From: Vicia villosa
Taxonomy: Eukaryota > Streptophyta > Magnoliopsida > Fabales > Fabaceae
NCBI RefSeq assembly: GCF_029867415.1
Contig: NW_026705407.1
Location: 650,943-714,942, forward strand
Reading direction: 5' to 3'
Length of the DNA: 64,000 nt
Positions 21,201 to 32,514 of the stretch are shown here, one piece after another. The notes below the pieces were generated by a model. It ran no database searches, was not told where the DNA came from, and worked only from the letters and a program-made list of their open reading frames with translations. Every line of letters begins with the position of its first letter. Position 1 is the stretch's first letter. The position numbers and the translations under genes are program-made.

Positions 21201-22751
21201 GCAAAAGTTAGGGATAACAAAGTCAAAAAAGGAGGTTGCTAAAAATCCTCGACAAAAGAAAACATTTCAAAGGAGGTCACTACAAATCCTCGACAAAAAG
21301 AAAGTATTACAACAAAGGATGACTGCCTGTCCAAATTAAACCTCTGATACTTCAACCATCATCAAATGCCAATGTTACGACTTCAAGCTCTGCTGGAACT
21401 TAAACGAAAAGTTAACAGAGCATAGGTTCGAAGAACATCACGAAGATTGGGATGGGTACAAATAAACTTTGAGCCTTTATCCTTTGTTTCTTAAACCGTG
21501 AACCAAGCCATGTTACAACCCTTGAAAGTCCTAATTGAAGCATGGTTAGTTCGAAAGCATACTGTCACCAAAAAGGTATCCTGACTCCTTAAGGTTTACC
21601 ACAAATGCTGAGTTGATATCATGTTTTTACAAACATCACATTTTTATAAACATCACGCTTTTACATCTCCTGTTTTAATGTTTTTCAAAAACTCAAGACA
21701 GACATATGCATTGCATCTCATGAATTCATTATTAAACATATTCTGCTACATAATTTCAAGTGTTAGCATCAGAAAGAATTTGCACAGGGTACAACTAATG
21801 ACTAAAAGTCATCCCGACAGACGAAACTATCTCGGTAGCAACATCTATTATAACTGACTCAGTTGATTAGAAGTCAATGAATACAAGGGGCATGACATGC
21901 TTCGACCAGTCAATCTGAGGTAACCAGGTCAAGATTCACAGAATCACTCAAAAACGTCAAACAATCAGGGGCATGCACCCAAGTGAGTCTGAAGCTACTT
22001 CCCGATCAGTCAGGGGCATCATACGAAGTACTAGGAGAATGTCACCCATAGTACACATCTCATAAGGTCCTCGCGAGGAGATTCTCTTCAAATTCCCTAA
22101 TAGCTGGGGCAAAGCTATGGAAGGCATGTTTAACACTTCGATCAATACTCATTGGTGTTTTTCCAATCAATACGAGTCCAGGAACGACAAGTGCTATAAT
22201 CACTGGGGGCAACGTTCAAGACATCCATATCTTCCCACAAAGCCGGTTTCACAGGATCATATGGCCCACAGAGTAATCATTAAGAAGATACCTTCAAATG
22301 TTCCCGTCCCAACAAAGACTTAGTTCGTCAACGGAGTTTTACATCTTCAACACTGCCGATTCCCCGACTCTTTTCTCTTCTCCAAACAAAGTTATTCATC
22401 TCTCTTATCCCCAGTCAGGGTACATCAAGATCAATCATTCAAATGGCTCTCATCCCCAAGCAGAAGCCAAAAATCCCCAACTAAGTATCATCGGGTTCTG
22501 TATTCTCCACAACAGTCAAGGATTTATTTTCCCCGCCAGACGCTGCTACAATCTTCTATCATTATTAACAAACATTTTGCATTCATACATCATATGCCTC
22601 ATGGCACACACATAACATATATACGCCTCATGGCATATGCATACAATCTCATTCATTTCAAAAATAAACATTACAATAAATGCATCACGACATTGCATAA
22701 AATTAATACTGCTTTTTCAGTCTATTCCTACAAACCAAATGAATAGTATCT

Positions 22752-23337
22752 TCTAGATATAGTGCAGAGATAATCAAGTCAACGATTTAATTCTGACGCT
22801 CATTCAAGACCAAGATTTAATTCTGATACTTAGTTCCGGGTATTCTCCAGAGATAGTTCAGAGATGATCAAGACCGAGATTTAATTCTGATACTTAGTTC
22901 TGGGTATTCTCCAGAGATAGTTCAGAGATGATCAAGACCAAGATTTAATTCTGATACTTAGTTCCGGGTATTCTCCAGATATAGTTCAGAGATAATCAAG
23001 ACAGAGATTTAATTCTGATACTTAGTTCCGGGTATTCTCCAGAGATAGTTCAGAAATGATCAAGACCAAGATTTAATTCTGATACTTAGTTCCGGGTATT
23101 CTCCAGAGATAGTTCAGAGACAATTAAGACCGAGATTTAATTCTGATACTTAGTTTCGGGTACTCTCCAGAGATAGTTCAGAGATAATCAAGACAGAGAT
23201 TTAATTTTGATACTTATTTCCGGGTATTCTCCAAAAATAGTTCAGAGATAATCAAGACAATGATTTAGTTCTGATACTTAGTTTCGGGTATTCTCCATGA
23301 ATAGTTCAGAAATAATCAAGAGACTTAGATCTAATTC
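22752..23337 (+). repeat. 64-bp tandem array in 3' UTR of D
   Basis: About nine copies lie head to tail with an exact 64-bp period (unit starts GATACTTAGTTCCGGGTATT at 22825, 22889, 22953, 23017, 23081, 23145, 23209, 23273). Copies differ by a few substitutions. There are no unique spacers. Tandem arrays in Tat/Ogre 3' UTRs are known and can seed satellite DNA. Confidence 0.95.
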
Positions 23338-23364
23338 TGTCACTACGAACGGTGCTGGTATGAT

Positions 23365-23715
23365 CGACCTCCAATAAACACTTCTCAATACATCGAGCCC
23401 AGATGTAGCCTAACGTACGGCTCATTCTGGTACTTCTCAATACAAAGGATTCAGTCTAACGTACGACTCATCCTAGGATGCAACCTGACATATGGTGTAT
23501 TCTAACAACTATTAACACAGAGGATCCGGTCTAACGTACGACCCATCCTTCAGCCTAACACATTGGACCCAGTCTAACGTACGACTCGTCCTAAAAAGCA
23601 TAGCCTAAACATACGACTTACTTTGACACTTATCAATACGGTGAATTCAGTCTAACGTATGACTCATCCTAAGTATATCCTTCAGATACAGTCTAACGTA
23701 CGACGTATTCTGATT
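23365..23715 (+). repeat. Imperfect repeats around CTAACGTACGAC
   Basis: 'cagtctaacgtacgactcat' and variants occur about eight times at irregular 45-65 bp spacing, directly after the 64-bp array. TACGTT/AACGTA makes each core partly palindromic. Confidence 0.75.
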
Positions 23716-23862
23716 CTCAAGTCTATCAAGCTGGATGGCATCTTTAAGCCCATCTCCAGAAAAGGTCTTTATATCAGCATGGGCAAATTTCTTGGTATTC
23801 TAGTGTTCAATCTTCTTCCACCTTCAGATTCCAACAGGCACATAGGCCAATCTACATCTTCA

Positions 23863-23889
23863 GGTTTAAGAAGATTGAACAGGGGCAGC
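23863..23889 (+). promoter_or_regulatory. Polypurine tract of element D
   Basis: GGTTTAAGAAGATTGAAC followed by AGGGGCAGC lies directly before the LTR start TGTCATACCCC. Element B has the same 27-nt segment with two differences before its LTR (61573-61547, minus). Confidence 0.75.
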
Positions 23890-25299
23890 TGTCATACCCC
23901 GAAATTTGCCCATCTCATTTTACTTCCCAAGCTCATTCTCAAGGAAATCCAATTCTCTAAAAAAAACTTTGATGTTAGGCCCAGGGTAATGAAATGCTTC
24001 CGCCTAAGAGATATGGGTCAAAACATTACAGGTCCTTCTAGATATCCGCGAAAAGCTGTTTTTTGTCAGGAGGCATATCATTAAAATAAAATCTTCAAAT
24101 GCAAAAAATGTTCCAAAGTGGCTTGTAGAGGACATCTTGGGCTTTCCAGAAAGTCCTAGAACATTTAATTATGATAAATATTTTGAAGGAGTTACGATTG
24201 ACAGAAGTTGGCTAAAACATGAGAAAAGCATGAAAGTCAATTTGAGTAATTTGGAAATGTGTGACTATTGGGCCTATCATTTGGATTCTAAACAGGCCCA
24301 TGACTTTAAGAGAAGTCTTTAAATCAACCTTTTTACTTTTTATGAATTTATTAATATTTATTTGAGTTTTTATTCATTCAAAATATTAAATAAATCATTA
24401 AAAAATGTGGAATAATTGGATTAAATCATAAGTCAGGTTTTGAATTTTTATAGAAACCAAAAGTTCTGATTTTTTTAATCGTGTGAGATTGATTGAGTAA
24501 AGATTGATTAGAACTTAATTAAGGACTAAAAAGGAAGGATTTAATATCCATTCAAAACCAAATTGCAATCATCCAAACATGAGGGATTTGATTCAATTTC
24601 TTAAACCTAAAATCACTTGCCTTTATATTAACAACAAAATCATAGTGGAAAAGTGATTTTGGCTGTAGAGGAACCCTATTCAAGAGGAAAAGAACATGAC
24701 TACAGAACCAGGTTGTAGTCAAAGTTTCGGAAAGTTTCAAGCCGAGCTAAGCCTCAAAGGCGATTCCCAGACGTTCTCTGAAGCTATCTGCATCATCCTC
24801 GAGGTCATACGCTTCAAAATCGCTGCCCATACGAGCAATGGTTTGCATCAAATTCCTTGAATTCAATTACTCTCATACAGTCATCATAAATAGCATATTG
24901 ATATAGATTCTTGATCGTGAGAAGGTTTAGAAGCTTTATGTGCCATTAATTCTGTGTTTAGTTGCACGTATCATGAATCACCATAGTTAGGGTTCATGTT
25001 CACGATTTTAGGGAAAATCAGATAGAAGCTATTTCATGTCCAATTAAGGACCTCATGGGATTCGCAAGGCTATATACAATCGATCTATATTATTTTATTG
25101 TGTTTATTGGTGTTAATTTGCAGGTTGTAAGGTTGAATGGAAATGGCCACGCACTAAAAACCGTAGGCAAAAGTCCTTTTCCAGAAAAAAGCAAAGGTTG
25201 AAGATGAAGGGGAGCCTGGGCGCAGATCTTCTGGTTTTATAAAATTAAATGAACTAATTTTTAAATATTTAGTGTTTCGAGTGTGTGACTTACAGGGCA

Positions 25300-25375
25300 A
25301 CAAAAACGGCTCAGTGGCAAGCTGAAAGAGTTTAAAAGTCATGGTACGCAAGGGGCACGGGTTCGAGTCAGCCAT
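25300..25375 (+). other. tRNA-like segment in LTR D
   Basis: GGCTCAGTGGCAAG (A-box-like, 25308) and CGGGTTCGAGTC (B-box-like, 25358) lie in the sense of the element, about 51 nt apart. It is not a foldable complete tRNA, and it differs from the LTR 1 segment. Confidence 0.45.
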
Positions 25376-26934
25376 CCTGCAATATTTTTATGAAAAAACC
25401 TGCTTATTGATTCCATACGCATGGCCTAACGGTAGATATGATGCACCCTCATTCCAGGCCATCCGATCCTCATCTCTTTCAATCCAACGCGCATGAACGC
25501 GCAGCCTCACCATGGTCCTCTCAGAGCTCTCCGCACAGGAATATCCAAGCTAAGTTATTTTTTTAATTTCTTTTTTTTAATTACATAAACCTTTTTTTTA
25601 TTTTATTCTACTATAATCTTTTTTCCTATTTAATTTACAAATTAGTATTTATATATTTGTTTCTATAATAATTATTTATAATTTAATCGAAAACATATTT
25701 TTGTCGATTTAATTAATTAGGTTGAAAACTAATAATTAATTAATTTAGGTTTTATTATATTAACCATGGTTAATTTGTGCCTTAATCAGGGTTTGCGAGG
25801 TTTGTCATTAGATCACTCATGCACCAAAATTTCTCTTCTTTGTGCAAAATTTCAGGGTTACCCCAGGATCCTTCAGACACGCGCCATACCGGATCAAAAA
25901 GCTAAGTTTCTAGTTTTTTTATTTAATTTAATATCATTTTATTTTGCCTAAAATAGGGTTTGCCTCAAATAGGGTTTGCCTCAAATAGTCAATGAATCAC
26001 TCCTACACTCACCCTTTTATTTTTCCTTCATTGATTTTCAGGGTTAACCAACCGATTAAAGCTCAAACCTTCAGTAACCCTAAACTCATTCTCCTTTAAT
26101 TTCTCTAATATTATTACTTGTGTTTAACCTATTATTTTTATTGGTTTGCCTTATTGTTTGTTACCCTTCCCCATGGCTGATATATCTTGTAACTGTTCCT
26201 GGTTTTGTATTGTGTGGCCTTGAAGGCACTTAAAACTGTTAAGCTTTACATTATAACTGCGTGGTTAGTAATTTAGGGCGTGAAAACCTCGAACGGAATT
26301 TAGAATAATTAATTACAAGATAATTATCTGAATTGAATCATGTGATTGTGCACCCACACACCTTTTATAGTAACCCCTCTTGTTGCCTGTTGCCTGTTGC
26401 TTGTTGCCTTGTTGCCTTTTTAGTACAGAATAGTCAAGTCCCTCGGATACGAGGACGCCTCAGCAAATATTGCCCTCAGTTCATTCTCATCACTAAAGAT
26501 CATAAGCCCCTATGATGCTGCCTTCGATTATATGATCTCGTCCCTCGAGGTTGCCTACGATATGATGTGATAGTCCCTTTCGATTGCTGAGGTGTCCTCT
26601 TGGTTGCCTAATAATGACTATTCTTATCCTTCCCTTAGACTACCTGCCCTATTTATGGTAGGGACAGTCTTATGTCGAACGATAACTGCGACGACCCTTG
26701 AACCTTCAAATAAAAGGACTTCCTACCCTCTTATGGTATGGATAGCCCTGAAAGGCTAAAAGAACTCTTTTACAATGTTAAGGCAATTACCTCCTAATTG
26801 CTAGCTCTGGTTTAAATCCTTTTCTACCCTTTTCTCAAAAACCTTCAAAAAGGCTACGCTTATTTACAAGCTAAAGTCTTATTTCATTTCTAAACATTTT
26901 CAAACGTTTCAAAGTGAGCTAAGCAATTAAGAGC

Positions 26935-26983
26935 CCATGGAAAACCATGGATGCAAAGGGTGCCTTACACCTTCCCTTTGTAT
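26935..26983 (+). other. Conserved LTR hairpin pair, LTR D
   Basis: CCATGG-AAAA-CCATGG is followed by ATGCAAAGGG (26951-26960) pairing with CCCTTTGTAT (26974-26983), with one G-U pair where A and B have A-U. Confidence 0.55.
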
Positions 26984-27249
26984 AAATTACCCCCCGAACT
27001 CAAAATTTCTTTTAAAAGGTTTTTTTTTGTTCTTTTAGCCTTTCCTTAAATTGGACAAAATAAAAGTCGGTGGAGACTCTTGCTTACCGCGACATTTTCT
27101 TTAAAGTCAGTTCACCTTATTACACATACATACATTTAGGTTGTCCAGAAAACTTATCCTTGTCTATCTCCATCATCAGAGTTTGTCTGTCTACCGTCAA
27201 GCTAATTCCTCCACACAAGTACGGAACTAGATCCGACGTGAGAAGAAGA

Positions 27250-29370
27250 ATGGAATACCAAGAGCAACACAACGCAGAGGTCAAAATGGAAATTGACGAG
27301 TTGAAGTCAGGCATGACCAAGCTAACTAAAATGCTGCAAGTTTTTATTGCTACAGGAGAACCGCCTCAGAAGACTGTCATTGTTGAAGTCCCAAGTGCTG
27401 ATGTTGACCCTCAACCTACTCAACAACCACCTTCTACATGGCATGAGTTTGGCTTGCCACCTGATTACACTCCTCCCTATGAGAAGACTCCTAGTATTGG
27501 TCAATCTTCATAACTTGTGATTGGTCAAGCTTCAAACCAAGTTTTTCGTGCTCCTATCATGACTGAATCTCAGCCTATTGTGCACACTATTGCTCAGCCT
27601 ACTTATGTGAATCCTCTGTTTGAATATCAAGCTGCCCGTTCCCAGAATGGAAGTCAAGGAGATGCTGGAGATATTGAAGATGTGAATGAGCAGTGTCAAA
27701 TTTTAGAAAAGAGACTTAGAGCCATGGAAGGAAATGATTACTTTGGGGTTGCTGCTGAGAATATGTGTTTGGTTTCCGACTTTGTCATGCCTGTAAAATT
27801 CAAGACTCCTGAGTTTGAGAAATATAAAGGAAACACTTGCCCAAGAAGCCATTTGACCATGTACTACCGCAAGATGGCTGCTTATACAAACAATGACAAA
27901 TTTCTTATCCATTTCTTTCAGGATAGTTCGAGTGGAGCTTCGCTGAAATGGTATATGCTACTTGAGAAGAGTCACATTCATTGCTTCCAAGATCTGACTG
28001 ATGCTTTCATGAAACAATATAAGTATAACTTAGACATGGCACCTGATCGCTGACAATTGCAAAACATGTCTCAAAAAGAGAAAAAGTCTTTCAAAGAGTA
28101 TGCTCAACGTTGGAGAGAGCTAGCTTCTCAAGTGGAGCCACCTTTAGCTGAAAAGGAATTTACTGCTCAGCCTACTTATGTGAATCCTCTGTTTGAATAT
28201 CAAGCTGCCCGTTCCCAGAATAGAAGTCAATGAGATGCTGGAGATATTGAAGATGTGAATGAGCAGTGTCAAATTTTAGAAAAGAGACTTAGAGCCATGG
28301 AAGGAAATGATTACTTTGGGGTTGCTGCTGAGAATATGTGTTTGGTTTCCGACTTTGTCATGCCTGTAAAATTCAAGACTCCTGAGTTTGAGAAATATAA
28401 AGGAAACATTTGCCCAAGAAGCCATTTGACCATGTACTACCGCAAGATGGCTGCTTATACAAAGAATGACAAATTGCTTATCCATTGCTTTCAGGATAGT
28501 TCGAGTGGAGCTTCGCTGAAATGGTATTTGGTACTTGAGGAGAGTCACATTCATTGCTTCCAAGATCTGACTGATGCTTTCATGAAACAATATAAGTATA
28601 ACTTGGACATGGCACCTGATCGCCGACAATTGCAAAACATGTCTCAAAAAGAGAAAAAGTCTTTCAAAGAGTATGCTCAACGCTGGAGAGAGCTAGCTTC
28701 TCAAGTGGAGCCACCTTTAGCTGAAAAGGAATTTACTGGCATGTTCATGGACACTCTCTCACCTTTCTTTTGGGAGAAAATGATTGGTAGTGTATCTTCG
28801 AACTTCACAGACTTGGTAACCATTGGCCAGAGACTTGAAGAAGGAATCAAGAATGGGAAAGTTACTCATGTTGTTGAATCTTCTGGTGGACCAAAGAAAC
28901 CTTATGGAAACTTCCACAAGAAGAAAGAGAATGAGACTAATGTTGTGTCAGATAACAGAAGGGGATCTCATCGTAGACCTCAAAATGGTGATAAACCTTA
29001 TGTAGTTGTTGTCGCTCCTGTGCAAGTTCAAGCTCATCAATCTCAGGCTGCTAATCAGAATCAGAACCTCGATAGGACTCACTTTGATCCTATTCCTATG
29101 ACTTAAACTGAATTATATCCCGCATTGGTCCAGAAAGGGTTGATCACAACAAGAGCCATGCCTCCTCCTCGAAACCCCCCCTCAAAAGGATTCTGACCTG
29201 ATCTTCATTGTGAATTTCATCAGGGTGGTGTTGGCCATGATTTAGAAACCCCCTTTGCTTTGAAGGCTAGAGTTCAAGAGTTGGTTAGGTTAAAGCTCCT
29301 CTCTTTCAGAGATGTTGGTCCCAATGTCGTCACTAATCCTTTGCCAGAACAGAGTGGATGACAGATCAAA
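27250..29370 (+). pseudogene. gag: Ogre gag of relic E, with internal duplication
   Basis: Homologous to the gag of element 1: both share KFKxPxFEKYKG, SHLxMYxRKM, KEYAQRWRE and HQGxxGHDLE. A single frame starts at M 27250 (MEYQEQHN) and runs to about 29360, broken by TAA at 27511, TGA at 28051, TGA at 28231, TAA at 29104 and TGA near 29196. The segment 27592-28164 is repeated in frame at 28165-28737. The Cys-His motif of element 1 has lost its first and last cysteines (FHQGGVGHDLET). It ends before the protease. Confidence 0.8.
27592..28737 (+). repeat. 573-bp in-frame tandem duplication inside gag
   Basis: Copy 1 is 27592-28164 and copy 2 is 28165-28737, head to tail. The unit length (573) is a multiple of three, so the frame is kept over 191 codons. 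The copies differ at roughly a dozen positions. Each has its own stop absent from the other (28051 in copy 1, 28231 in copy 2). Confidence 0.95.
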
Positions 29371-30060
29371 GACAGTTATCTCCCTAAAGCTAGTGTATCA
29401 GACATGACAGCTCATCTTCGCCACTAATTAGTCACTAGGCCTTGTTTATGTACTGTTTGTATTTCCTTTATTGTACTATTTAATTTTAGACTTTGTTTGT
29501 TTCTGAATGTGGATTTTAATAAAATGAGCATTGCATATTTTGAATTCATTCACATCTGCTATGTTTATGTTTATTCTTTGTTTTACAAAACTTTTTCTTC
29601 ATTTTTCTTTCTCTATCGAACTTGTGTTTTATGAAAAGATTGGAGGGAGGATGATGACAACGAAATACCCAAGTTGTTGAAATGTATGCTTTCAAATAAA
29701 ACTTTGCTGATGATGTACAGGCATTGTTTCAATTCCCAAACACTGGAGAAATAAGGAAGTTAATCCCTCGTCAACCCCTTTGAGCCTTCGAAGTAGGAGT
29801 TTCTTTCTGTACGAAAAAACCCACATTTGTAAACCTAGGGCAGGGTAGTTCTCAGTTAATTTGGCTATGCATTCTATTTTAAGAGAATCATTCAATACAC
29901 TTTTCAACAAAGGATTTCAATCAGAAGCTTTCCTCCATATACATCAAAGAATTGTTGGAAATGTCAATCAAGCCAATGATGGTTCATCTTAATCATTAAG
30001 CAAGGCAGTCACTATCTTTCAAAAAAATGTATAAAAAAAGAAAATCAAAGAAAAGCCTGC
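29371..30060 (+). other. Deleted pol remnant of relic E
   Basis: Mostly AT-rich non-coding sequence. 'REDDDNEIPKLLK' near 29650 resembles the acidic start of the RT exon of element 1. 'SKKCIKKRKSKK' near 30025 resembles the lysine-rich pol C-terminus. The polymerase core between them is missing. Confidence 0.45.
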
Positions 30061-30139
30061 TAAGTCAAAACCAAAAAAAAATGACTTAGGCAAAAATAAG
30101 GACATTCCGCTGACTGTAAATTCAAGATAAATAGTCCAG
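30061..30139 (+). other. Post-pol stem-loops of relic E
   Basis: TAAGTCA/TGACTTA (30061-30088, perfect 7 bp) has the loop start AAACC and is followed by GGCAAAAA. Then CTGACT/AGTCCAG (30110-30139, one bulge) is followed by GGAAAGAGTTAGGGA. Same order and context as D. Confidence 0.6.
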
Positions 30140-31592
30140 GAAAGAGTTAGGGATATCAAAAAGAAAAATATCAAAAAAATAGAAGTCAATAAATTCCTCG
30201 AGCAACAAAATGCTGTGACAATAAAAAGGAAAAAGTGACTGCCATCTCAAAAGTCCTCCATATACATCAAAGGTGCAATTCCAGAAGTCTCTTGGAACCT
30301 GAATGCATAGTTTGAATTAACTGAGTTTTAGGACTGGAGATCATCACGGAGATGGGGTGGGTACAATCAAATTTTGAGCCTTATATCCTTTATTTCTGAA
30401 ACCGTGAACCTGACCACGCTACAACCTTTAAAAGACCTAATTGAAGCAAGGTTTGTTTAAAAGCATACTACAACAAGGTTGCGTAAGCTGACTCCCAAAA
30501 TATTTGCCAATCATTTGTTGACACCATATCTTTGCTTTATCTTTCACTTTGAATGTCTTAACCTTTGTGTTTTGACTAGTGATTCCTTTTTCTTTCCATA
30601 TATAATATCGTTCCAATAATGATCTTGATTTCAAAAATTTGCTTTGAGCATTGCATTAAAATTACCATTCTTGAATGAACATTTTATTTGCAAGTAAGCA
30701 CTCATATTTCAGGAAGTTCAAACAGTCGAGAAACTTGATCAGTGGTCCTATCGGGGGCATGTTATTTCAAGATCCTGTTGTTCAAGAGGTTCATTTCAAG
30801 ATTATTTGATTAGAATATCCTCTCAAGACTCATACTGGGGCAAGCTTTCCTAACAAGTCATTTCAAGAATTGAAGCAAATATCAGTTTATCTACAACATT
30901 CATTTCAAGAGTTCAAGCCATGATCATTTCATCCCCAGTACAATTCAGCTGAAGCCATAATCAGTTAACTTGCAACAATTAGTAAACCAAGGACAATCTT
31001 CTTCAGCAATCCCCAAGCAGTTCATCAGTCCTTCTCAAAGGATCATTTGTTTGATACAACTACCAGTGTGATAGAAGTTTGTTTAAGCATCTTCTTCCCA
31101 AGCAGAGTTGGCAGAGTTCCCGTGTTGAGGAATCAGAGTTCCAATCTTGCCTCACAAGAGAGTCTCCATCAGTTGTCACCAATAATTGCATTGCATTGAT
31201 CATATATCATGCATAGAAAAATTCAACATCATGCGTTGAAACAAAATTCATACCCATAGGCATCGTTCCGAGGTCTTGTTGCTATCAACATCTTACCTTG
31301 ATATCAAAGTCCAACTTACTTGACACCTACCAAAGCAGATTTATCCTTTTGATCTAGTTGTCTCTATCTATCTGGTGATCTCCCAGATATGTCTTGCTTG
31401 TTCTGATGTGTTTCCAGAACTTTTGCCCTTCCATCCAAAGCCAATAATTGGATGTCATAATCCCCATTAAAGTGCTTTTCACCTCATTCAATTTCATTCT
31501 TGAATGTCTCTGAGCCCAATCATGTTTTACTCCTGATTGCCCTTGATGTTGACTAATCATGTTTTACTCTTGATTGCCTGTGCTGTTTGTGG
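30140..31592 (+). other. 3' UTR of relic E
   Basis: No gene seen. About 30330-30500 aligns with 21425-21600 of D around 'aaaccgtgaacc' and 'ctaattgaagca', a conserved non-coding block. The rest is unique AT-rich sequence. Confidence 0.5.
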
Positions 31593-31836
31593 TGTCATTT
31601 TTTTTACCTCCCCGTTTCACTTGGGAGGACGGTACGCTAAACCCTTCACGCGAAATTTGTAAGGAGAGAAGCGCCCTTGAGGGATGAATTTTATTTCAGT
31701 TCTTCCTACAATAGCACACGTACTTTTTTATTATTCTACAAGGAGGAAGGGGAAAAAGATATCAAATAAACCCTAAGAGTTTGCTAAGTGTGGGGATTCA
31801 CCTAGACTAGAAATTTTGGAGTCCGGGAGGTCGGTT

Positions 31837-31869
31837 ATACACAGGGAAGGTTTTAAACACCCTACATAT
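31837..31869 (-). other. Conserved LTR hairpin, LTR C
   Basis: In the transcript sense ATATGTAGGG pairs with CCCTGTGTAT over 10 bp with three G-U wobbles. The arms differ from those of A and B yet still pair. Confidence 0.5.
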
Positions 31870-32514
31870 CTGTAGTACTCTACAGGAACCTTCTCTGTGT
31901 CTATGTGTTTGTGTTTGCATGTTCATTGGGAAAGTTTCTCCTTTGTGTTAGGAGAAAGAATTGAATTGAAAGACATATGAACTGCCTGTTTTTGGTTTTT
32001 GATTAGCTCGGTGAGATTCCTTGTGAAGCTCATGCCTACATATCCCTAATGGAAGTCAGAGCTTTTTGTAGTTCGGGGAACTACTTAGGGATATGAATTG
32101 TTTTTGGTGCCTTGCTTGGAGCTCAAGGTTGAAGCTTGAATGAAATCTCTGTTTACAGTAAAGAGACATGAAGTCATCTTTACAGAGAGGTATTTCTACT
32201 ATTCCACCACAAACATTTAAAGTGACGGAAAAGCTGAATTCATTTCATTAAGAGAGGGACCTTACTTGGATGTACAAGTATGCCAGTCGCGTGTCTCTTG
32301 AATGAAAGAAAGATTCTCGACCAAATTAGGGAAAGTTGTACAAGTCTGGGGATGTGTCAGAGCATGCCTTTCAGAGTCCTAAATGGGAGAATGTTTGAAA
32401 TTGAAATTGAAATGTTAGTTTATTTGTTTGTTTGAATGTGGTGAAATAGGAGAAATATCTCTCTATAGAGATAAATCATATCTATTTACTGTTTGAAAGA
32501 TTTGATTTTAGCTG

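Larger units (their letters stand above)
21106..27126 (+). mobile_element. Ogre-type element D, 3' UTR and 3' LTR only
   Basis: Plus-sense 3' UTR (21106-23862), polypurine tract and LTR. The left part was displaced by the insertion of element 1, which sits just upstream of the post-pol hairpins. The LTR is followed directly by gag sequence of relic E without a PBS, so it is read as a 3' LTR inserted in E. Confidence 0.65.
23890..27126 (+). mobile_element. LTR of element D
   Basis: About 3.2 kb, starting TGTCATACCCCGAAATTTGC. Its 3' end carries the family block AAAGTCGGTGGAGACTC (27064 onward) and AAGTCAGTTCACC. The end is uncertain: ..GCGACA at 27094 or ..TTACACA at 27126 are both possible. 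It contains a tRNA-like segment and the conserved hairpin pair. The ORFs in it look unsupported. Confidence 0.7.
27127..31592 (+). mobile_element. Ogre-type relic E, gag plus 3' end, polymerase deleted
   Basis: Plus-sense gag (27250-29370) is followed within 700 bp by the end of pol and the 3' UTR (30061-31592). Protease, RT, RNase H and integrase are essentially absent. The 5' LTR and ORF1 are not seen; LTR D abuts just upstream of gag. The right side is cut by LTR C. It resembles D in the post-pol hairpins and in a conserved 3' UTR block near 30330-30500 (D: 21425-21600). Confidence 0.65.

Noticed and set aside
22298..22615. 105-aa ORF in the 3' UTR of D
   Set aside because: Not matched in the homologous 3' UTR of relic E and no domain is recognisable.
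23890..27126. LTR D as the 5' LTR of relic E
   Set aside because: No PBS follows it and gag begins about 120 bp later without leader or ORF1; a polypurine tract precedes it, so a 3' LTR is the better reading. A tandem recombinant is not fully excluded.
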